From assembly GCA_964491485.1 (NCBI GenBank), contig CAZBGV010000002.1, forward strand, positions 27,407 to 91,406: 64,000 bases of DNA, written 5' to 3'. The stretch is from IDS-8 sp964491485. GTDB lineage: Bacteria > Pseudomonadota > Gammaproteobacteria > Steroidobacterales > Woeseiaceae. The notes under the pieces are model-generated. The model saw only the letters and a program-made list of their open reading frames with translations, made no database searches and was not told the DNA's origin. Within the stretch, counting starts at the first letter, position 1. Each line of letters opens with the position of its first letter. A program made the position numbers and the translations under genes. Of the stretch, positions 59,084-64,000 are shown one piece after another.

Positions 59084-61867
59084 TCACTCGAACAGGTATT
59101 CGAGCTTGATGCCGTAGGTCCTGAACGAGGACGGGGCCAGGTGCACCGACTCGAGTCCGTCCGGAACCACGTCGAACTCACGGTTGTAGGTCGGCCGTGC
59201 CTCCAGCAGGTTCCGGGCGAACGCGGACACCGACCACCCCATGTCGAGGCTATGCAGGCCGATCATGAGGTTCAGGTCTTCGTGCTTGTTGAATTTCACG
59301 ACCTTGCTGAAGCCCTCCACGTCCATGATGTAGCCGTCGGAAACATAACCCTTGGCGCTGAGCGTCAATTCGTACCCATCCGACACCGGCATGAAGTAAT
59401 CGGCGCTCAGGACGAATTTCCAGTCCGGCGTCCTGGGCGCTTTCTCTCCCGTCCGGTCGATGATCGAGAACGAATCGAACGCCTCCACCGGATCGGTCGG
59501 TGCCGGAATCTGCTCTCCGGTGTCCTGGTCGAAGAACTTGCAGTGCGCCTCCGGATTCGTGGTTGCTTCCGCGATTTCCGCATCGGTGCAACCGGCCCCG
59601 GGGAAGTGCGTCATCTCTCCGTCCATCAACGCCCCGGAGAAGCCCAGCCGCAGGTTGTCCATCGGCGCGAAGCGGGTGTTGAATTCGAGTCCGCGGACGC
59701 GCTGGCCGGCATTCGCGCTGGCCGACGTCTGTTCCGGATCGGGGGACAGCACCGTCGTCTGCAGGTTCGGGAACTCGAGATTGAACAGCGCGGCATCGAA
59801 GGCGAAACGATCCCGCCAGAGCGTGCCCTTGATGCCCAGCTCGATCTGCTCGGCGTCCTCGGTTCCGAACGTGAGCTCGTCGAGGCTCGCGGGAAGCGAG
59901 GTCTGCCCGGTATCGAACCCGCCGATTTTGGTTGCTTCCGCGTACCGCGCGTACACGGAAATGTCGTCGGTCGCGCGGTATCGCAGCGTGACCTGCGGAC
60001 TGAAGCCGCTCTCCTCGAACTTCTCCGCGTACGGACCTTCCCCCCGGGACTCGCGCACGGCGAAATCGGGCGCGGTCAGCCCGACCGGGACGGCATTGCC
60101 GCTCCACCACGCCTCCGGTATGTCGCGGGTCTCGCGATAGGGCATCGCGTACAGGAGCGTGCCCGGCTCGACCGGCAGGTACAGTCGGGCCGAAGCCGGA
60201 TCGACGAGGAAATACCGGTCGCCTTCCTCGTTTTCACCCATGTCCCCGATGTAGCCGTCGATCTCGGGGTGATACACGCCGTCCGACGGAACCGTCAGCG
60301 GATCGCAAGGATCCTCCGGGCAGACCGCGAACACCCACGACGCGCCGTAGCCACGGGCTGTTGCGAACTTGTCCACGGACTGGAGGCGGCCGCCGATGTC
60401 CAGCGCCATGCGGTTGTCCATGAAGTTGAACGTCAGCGTGCCGAATGCGGCCTGGAAGTCCACCTCCTCTGTGATGATGTTGTAGCGCTGCGACTGGCGG
60501 ACGTTCGCACGCAGGCTCGACGAGAATGCGTCCAGCTCGGTTTTCTGGTAGAACAGACCCGCCATCCACTCGATCGAGCCGCCGCTGGGCGACGTGAAGC
60601 GCAGCTCGGAGCTCCACTGCCTGAAGTCCTCGCCACGCCCCTGGAAATTCATCAGGAACGGCGAATTGCTGTTGTCCTGCACGTAATCACGCTCGTAGTC
60701 GCTCCAGCCGTTCAGCCACTCGACACTGACCTGGTTGTCGAAGAAATAAGCCGCCGAGATGTAGCCGTTCACCGCGTCCAGGTCCTCGTAGCCGAGGATC
60801 CCGTTGTTGCCTGCCGTGCGCACGAACCCGTCGGAGGCCTCCCGGATGTCGAGCGCGCCGACGTTCGAGTTCTCCTCGCGGACTCCCGGTGGCGGCGCGA
60901 AATACGGGCCGCCCTGGCTGATGCCCTTGTTGCTGGTGAAGCAGTCGGTATCCAAAGGCGTGAACGGCACCTCCCAGGGCGTGCCGGTCGCCTGGTTCCA
61001 GACGCTGCGCTCATCGCCGGGCGGCACGCCCGGGCCGTCCAGTGGGCCGCCGCGGCCGAAGATCAGCGGCCCCTCGGTGCTGCACTGGTAGAAGGTCTCG
61101 GAATCCGCCCGAATCCTGGACGCCTCGAGCTTACCCGTCAGCTGCAGCTTGTCGGTCGGCTCGTATTGCAGGGTGACCCGGCCGCCGGTGCTCTCGTATC
61201 CTCCGATCGGCTCGCCGGTGACGACGTAATCGAGAAACCCGTCGCTGGTCTCATGCGCGCCGGCCACGCGTATTCCCCACTTGTCGCCGAGGGGTCCGCC
61301 GACGCCGAACGTGAACTCGCGGGTGCTGTCGCTGGAGAATTCCGCATTGCCGTAGCCCTCCCACGTGTCCGTAGGACCGCGGCTGCGGATGTTGAACGCG
61401 CCAGCCGTCGCGTTCATGCCGAAATAGACGGGCTGCGGTCCCTTCAGCACTTCCACGCTTTCGACGTCGAGGAAGGCGAGCTTGATCTGCGACGAGCGGC
61501 CGAAGTGAATACCGTCCACGAACGTGGGCGCCGCCTGGTCGAGCGTGAGCGCATTGCCGGTGGTACCGAAGCCGCGGATGGAGATGTCCTGATCCTGTAT
61601 GCGCGACTCGATCAGGACCGTCGGCGAGAAATTCGCGAGATCGTCCATGTTGCGGAAGCCTTGCTTCCGGATCTCGTTGCCGCCGTATACCTCGACGGAA
61701 ATCGGCACTTCCTGCAGCGACTGCGCGCGACGCTGAGCGGTCACGATGATCTCCTCGAGACCGCCGGAACCATCCTCCTGCGCCAGAGCTGCTGACACGT
61801 CGAGGAAGGCAAGCCCGGTTGCCATCAAGGACACCGAGAACAGTTTGAGCCCGTTATAGCTAACCAT
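59084..61867 (-). CDS. TonB-dependent receptor, catabolic type (paralogue)
   Basis: A 927-residue receptor closely paralogous to 35887-38568. Signal peptide of about 30 residues, EEIIVTAQRR, plug motifs IRGFGTTGNALTLDQ, FVDGIHFGR and VLKGPQPVYFGMNATAGA, and a long barrel ending GIKLEYLF. ATG at 61867 has AAGGGGGAT at good spacing; two further ATG codons lie just upstream. No substrate-processing gene accompanies it directly; it converges on the MoxR cluster. Shared plug signatures with the first copy suggest related ligands. Confidence 0.93.
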   Translation of the reverse strand: MVSYNGLKLFSVSLMATGLAFLDVSAALAQEDGSGGLEEIIVTAQRRAQSLQEVPISVEVYGGNEIRKQGFRNMDDLANFSPTVLIESRIQDQDISIRGFGTTGNALTLDQAAPTFVDGIHFGRSSQIKLAFLDVESVEVLKGPQPVYFGMNATAGAFNIRSRGPTDTWEGYGNAEFSSDSTREFTFGVGGPLGDKWGIRVAGAHETSDGFLDYVVTGEPIGGYESTGGRVTLQYEPTDKLQLTGKLEASRIRADSETFYQCSTEGPLIFGRGGPLDGPGVPPGDERSVWNQATGTPWEVPFTPLDTDCFTSNKGISQGGPYFAPPPGVREENSNVGALDIREASDGFVRTAGNNGILGYEDLDAVNGYISAAYFFDNQVSVEWLNGWSDYERDYVQDNSNSPFLMNFQGRGEDFRQWSSELRFTSPSGGSIEWMAGLFYQKTELDAFSSSLRANVRQSQRYNIITEEVDFQAAFGTLTFNFMDNRMALDIGGRLQSVDKFATARGYGASWVFAVCPEDPCDPLTVPSDGVYHPEIDGYIGDMGENEEGDRYFLVDPASARLYLPVEPGTLLYAMPYRETRDIPEAWWSGNAVPVGLTAPDFAVRESRGEGPYAEKFEESGFSPQVTLRYRATDDISVYARYAEATKIGGFDTGQTSLPASLDELTFGTEDAEQIELGIKGTLWRDRFAFDAALFNLEFPNLQTTVLSPDPEQTSASANAGQRVRGLEFNTRFAPMDNLRLGFSGALMDGEMTHFPGAGCTDAEIAEATTNPEAHCKFFDQDTGEQIPAPTDPVEAFDSFSIIDRTGEKAPRTPDWKFVLSADYFMPVSDGYELTLSAKGYVSDGYIMDVEGFSKVVKFNKHEDLNLMIGLHSLDMGWSVSAFARNLLEARPTYNREFDVVPDGLESVHLAPSSFRTYGIKLEYLFE

Positions 61868-62210
61868 CATCATCCCCCTTAGTTCATCGGCACCACCGCG
61901 CCTGCGCGGCGGCATCGAAGCCTGATTGATCGACGGCTATGCCCCTACCGTCCGGACGTAACGGTAATTAACTTGACGGCTGAAGGCTTACGCTCGCTGG
62001 ATTCGAGTAAATTGGCCGGACCCCCGAAATTGTCCCGAGCGTATCGGGATCATTACGGTTGTTCAACAGGTGAAATGATTACGCGCGCAACGTTTCTGCC
62101 TGCGCGCAACAAATGAGACTATCGTGCGTTTTGGCGCACTGGTGGCAGGTTCCTTCACCGTAACGTATGCGCTTCAGGGTTTGCGCCCTGGTGCATGCAG
62201 CAAATTGGTT
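61868..62210. promoter_or_regulatory. region upstream of the TonB receptor gene
   Basis: A 343-base region following the minus-strand gene at 62211-63251 and preceding the receptor. It holds the receptor's AAGGGGGAT site (61872-61880), an AT-richer stretch at 61960-62120 where the promoter is likely, and a weak hairpin at 62175-62190 (CAGGG / CCCTG). No gene is supported. Confidence 0.4.
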
Positions 62211-63251
62211 TCATTCAAAATCGAATTCAACCGAGCCGTTGTGCTGCTCGAACGTCGCGGCCTTCGCGTCCGGCGGCATGAGGCTCGTGAGATCGATGCC
62301 CAGCAAGTGGCCCTGGTAGACCTCTCTCTGCACGTCCGGGTCGTTCGGGTCGATGGGCATGCCGTCCATGAAGATGCCTTCGATCCGGTACTGGACGCTG
62401 GCCGGGCCGGTTCTCTCGAGCTGCCCGATCGTCAGCAGGTTGTAGGAATCCAGTGCGGAGTCGACTCGCGCGGAAAAATTGATGTGATCCGCACGCAGAT
62501 AGAATCTGGCATCCGAAATGAAGGGAAAGCTGTCGCCGCCGACAAGCGCGTTCAGGGCGTCTTCCTCGAGCAGCCACGACCGTCCGGCGCCATCCGGATT
62601 CTCCAGCACCGTTTCGACGCCGAGATCGAGAATGCGGCGTGCCGCCCAGTGGAAATACAGGACGAAAGTGGTACCGCGCAACTCCTCCCAGTCCTCCGCG
62701 ATGCGGTACGCGATGTAAGGCTCCGCGAACGGCGACACCAGTCCGGCCGGCACCCGCGCCAGGCGCTCCTCACGCGCGGCCGACGCTTCCCGAAACGGGA
62801 TCAGGATTTCCGCGTAGCGCCTGAGCGAGCTCTGCTTGTTCACGAGCTGCTCGTACGATTGTCCGAGCTCCGCCAGCGCCTCCAGGTCTTCTCCCAGCCG
62901 CTTCTGCATCAGCTGCGTGCTCGCAATGACGTCGATCGGGTCCTGGGCACCGGCCCAGAGCGCGCCGAGCGCACTCCCGGCGTAGACGTCGTAAAAGCGT
63001 ATCCGCCGCACGGCCTGGCCGGCCTGCCGGTCGTATTCGGCACGCGCTGCCCTCACTTCCGGCTCGAGCGTCGCGATCCGCTCACGCACACTCTCCAGCT
63101 GCTGCTGCAGCAGCTTGGTGCTGGCCGTCGGGTCGTTGATGTCCTTGACGAAGTGCGCGAACACGCCGGTGAGATGCGCGTACGCGGACACGGCGAAGCC
63201 GGCGCACAGCACGATCGCGGTGAACGCAAGGATTACCGGACGGTGCTTCAT
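62211..63251 (-). CDS. membrane-anchored coiled-coil protein beside FtsX-like permease
   Basis: A 346-residue protein, not recognised. An N-terminal membrane helix or signal (about 6-26) is followed by a predicted coiled coil (about 42-85: LLQQQLESVRERIATLEPEV and on), a second helical stretch to about 150, and an alpha/beta C-terminal region. Start overlaps the stop of the FtsX-like gene by 4 bases (ATGA), so they are coupled. FtsX-type permeases often work with a periplasmic coiled-coil partner such as EnvC, but the LytM domain of EnvC is absent here. Confidence 0.72.
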   Translation of the reverse strand: MKHRPVILAFTAIVLCAGFAVSAYAHLTGVFAHFVKDINDPTASTKLLQQQLESVRERIATLEPEVRAARAEYDRQAGQAVRRIRFYDVYAGSALGALWAGAQDPIDVIASTQLMQKRLGEDLEALAELGQSYEQLVNKQSSLRRYAEILIPFREASAAREERLARVPAGLVSPFAEPYIAYRIAEDWEELRGTTFVLYFHWAARRILDLGVETVLENPDGAGRSWLLEEDALNALVGGDSFPFISDARFYLRADHINFSARVDSALDSYNLLTIGQLERTGPASVQYRIEGIFMDGMPIDPNDPDVQREVYQGHLLGIDLTSLMPPDAKAATFEQHNGSVEFDFE

Positions 63252-64000
63252 CGATCGCCCGTGCCGATCGCTCTCTGGCTGGCCAGGCCGCCGCCCATCA
63301 ATGCGAGCACCGGCCCGGTCAGGAGGACGATGCCGATGACCAGCATGGGCGATTTCAGCTGGCCGGACATGAACGGTACCAGCCGCGCGATGGCCTCCTG
63401 GATCACTTCACCGAGATACAGGAACACGGCGCCGGCCAGGATCGACGAGAAGAGGCCGAGCAGGAAGGCTTCGATCAGGAACTGGGCACGGATGCCCCAC
63501 GGCCCCACACCGACCCAGCGTTGAATCTGAATTTCGACCTCGCGGTTGAGAACGGCGAGGTGCATCGCAGTCAGGCTCATCAGCAGGGCGGCGACGAAGA
63601 AACCGACGATCAGGACGAAGCCCCCCTTCTGCAGCCCGTTCGAGATCCGGTACAGCACGGTCGCAAAGCCCTGGCCCCAGATGACGTCGCCGACGCCCTC
63701 CAGGGTGCGAATGCGCTCGACGACGGCTCCTCCCTGCTCGGGATCGGAGAGCTCCACCGAGAGACTGTCGGCAAACGCGTCCGTCGGCAAGGCGCTCATC
63801 AGCGTCTCCTGTCCGAACACCGGCGCAAGCTCCTGGTACACGGACTCGCCATCCAGCAGCTCGACCGCCCGCACGCCTGCCAGCGCCTCGAGGGGCTCGA
63901 TGAGCGCTTCGGCCGCCGTTCCCTCATCCGCGAATACGCGCACCTGCACCTGGCGTTCGAGCAGCGTCGCGATCTGCGCGAGATTGGCGTTCAGCCAGAG
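63248..64000 (-). CDS. FtsX-like ABC transporter permease (5' end off window)
   Basis: The C-terminal 250 codons of an FtsX-family permease. It has an extracytoplasmic FtsX domain with NLAQIATLLERQVQVRVF at the right edge, a membrane region starting GGFVLIVGFFVAALLMSL, and the family segment LNREVEIQIQRWVGVGPWGIR, FLIEAFLLGLFSS. FtsX with the ATPase FtsE regulates cell-wall hydrolysis. The downstream coiled-coil gene overlaps its stop. FtsE would be expected upstream, outside the window. It could be FtsX itself or a paralogous system. Confidence 0.82.
   Translation of the reverse strand, partial: LWLNANLAQIATLLERQVQVRVFADEGTAAEALIEPLEALAGVRAVELLDGESVYQELAPVFGQETLMSALPTDAFADSLSVELSDPEQGGAVVERIRTLEGVGDVIWGQGFATVLYRISNGLQKGGFVLIVGFFVAALLMSLTAMHLAVLNREVEIQIQRWVGVGPWGIRAQFLIEAFLLGLFSSILAGAVFLYLGEVIQEAIARLVPFMSGQLKSPMLVIGIVLLTGPVLALMGGGLASQRAIGTGDR

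Noticed and set aside
59141..61795. An 884-codon open frame antisense to the TonB receptor
   Set aside because: Long antisense frames are expected in high-GC DNA; the product is rich in Arg, Val and His without domain features, and the minus-strand receptor is clear.
61896..61909. Hairpin CCGCGC / GCGCGG upstream of the TonB receptor
   Set aside because: The 2-base loop cannot form a stable hairpin; likely chance in GC-rich sequence.
1..64000. CRISPR arrays, tRNA genes, rRNA genes, insertion sequences
   Set aside because: No regularly spaced repeats, cloverleaf-like segments, rRNA blocks or transposase genes were recognised on either strand.

Overview
The window is high-GC, densely coded DNA from a draft assembly (it contains a 100-N scaffold gap at 57240-57339). 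Gene content suggests an uncultured, aerobic, Gram-negative proteobacterium, most likely a gammaproteobacterium: three TonB-dependent receptors, Sec and Tat exported enzymes, two tripartite tricarboxylate transporters, a c-type cytochrome, a parvulin isomerase and an FtsX-like permease. No rRNA, tRNA, transposase, phage gene or CRISPR array was seen. Gene assignments come from reading motifs and gene order; no database search was possible.

Layout. (1) 1-5656, minus: a MoxR cluster in the order AAA+ ATPase, DUF58, MxaA-like, VWA, MxaK-like, VWA. This matches the mxaRSACKL order known from methanol dehydrogenase clusters, but no dehydrogenase gene is in the window. (2) 6027-18124: aromatic and carboxylate catabolism. 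It holds two FAA-family hydrolases, a gentisate-dioxygenase-like bicupin, alpha/beta hydrolases, a class II aldolase/decarboxylase, a 4,5-dihydroxyphthalate-decarboxylase-like protein, a MarR-tctCAB operon with a clear palindromic operator, a GntR regulator and a PanB-like enzyme. (3) 18563-31117: a Rieske oxygenase converging on a long minus-strand run: tctC-tctA-tctB, amidohydrolase, small DPETG membrane protein, DUF2946 protein, TonB receptor, zinc alcohol dehydrogenase, ligK, ligJ. The last two are the final steps of protocatechuate 4,5-cleavage. (4) 31473-32668: two tandem single-domain cupins. (5) 32754-45969: a 13-kb minus-strand run rich in exported proteins. It holds a helical secreted protein, an amidohydrolase split into two separately exported halves, a parvulin, a monohaem cytochrome c, a Tat-exported ThDP enzyme, a DMT transporter, a TonB receptor and two exported alpha/beta hydrolases. 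(6) 46135-48691: an EutA-like reactivase without its ammonia-lyase, with a second periplasmic-binding-fold protein. (7) 48773-51143: a second amidohydrolase plus DPETG pair. (8) 51478-59014, plus: a second, diverged and inverted MoxR cluster, followed after the gap by a HupE/UreJ-type membrane protein with a canonical EF-hand loop and a helical periplasmic protein. (9) 59084-64000: a third TonB receptor, then a coiled-coil protein with an FtsX-like permease running off the end.

Taken together, the window looks like a catabolic island: outer-membrane uptake by TonB receptors, periplasmic hydrolysis and perhaps ThDP/cytochrome chemistry, carboxylate import by Tct systems, and cytoplasmic ring cleavage by gentisate and protocatechuate-type routes. 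The most unusual features are the exported ThDP enzyme next to cytochrome c and the two-piece amidohydrolase, the repeated amidohydrolase-DPETG pairing, and the two mxa-like clusters that both break off at the homologous nucleotide.
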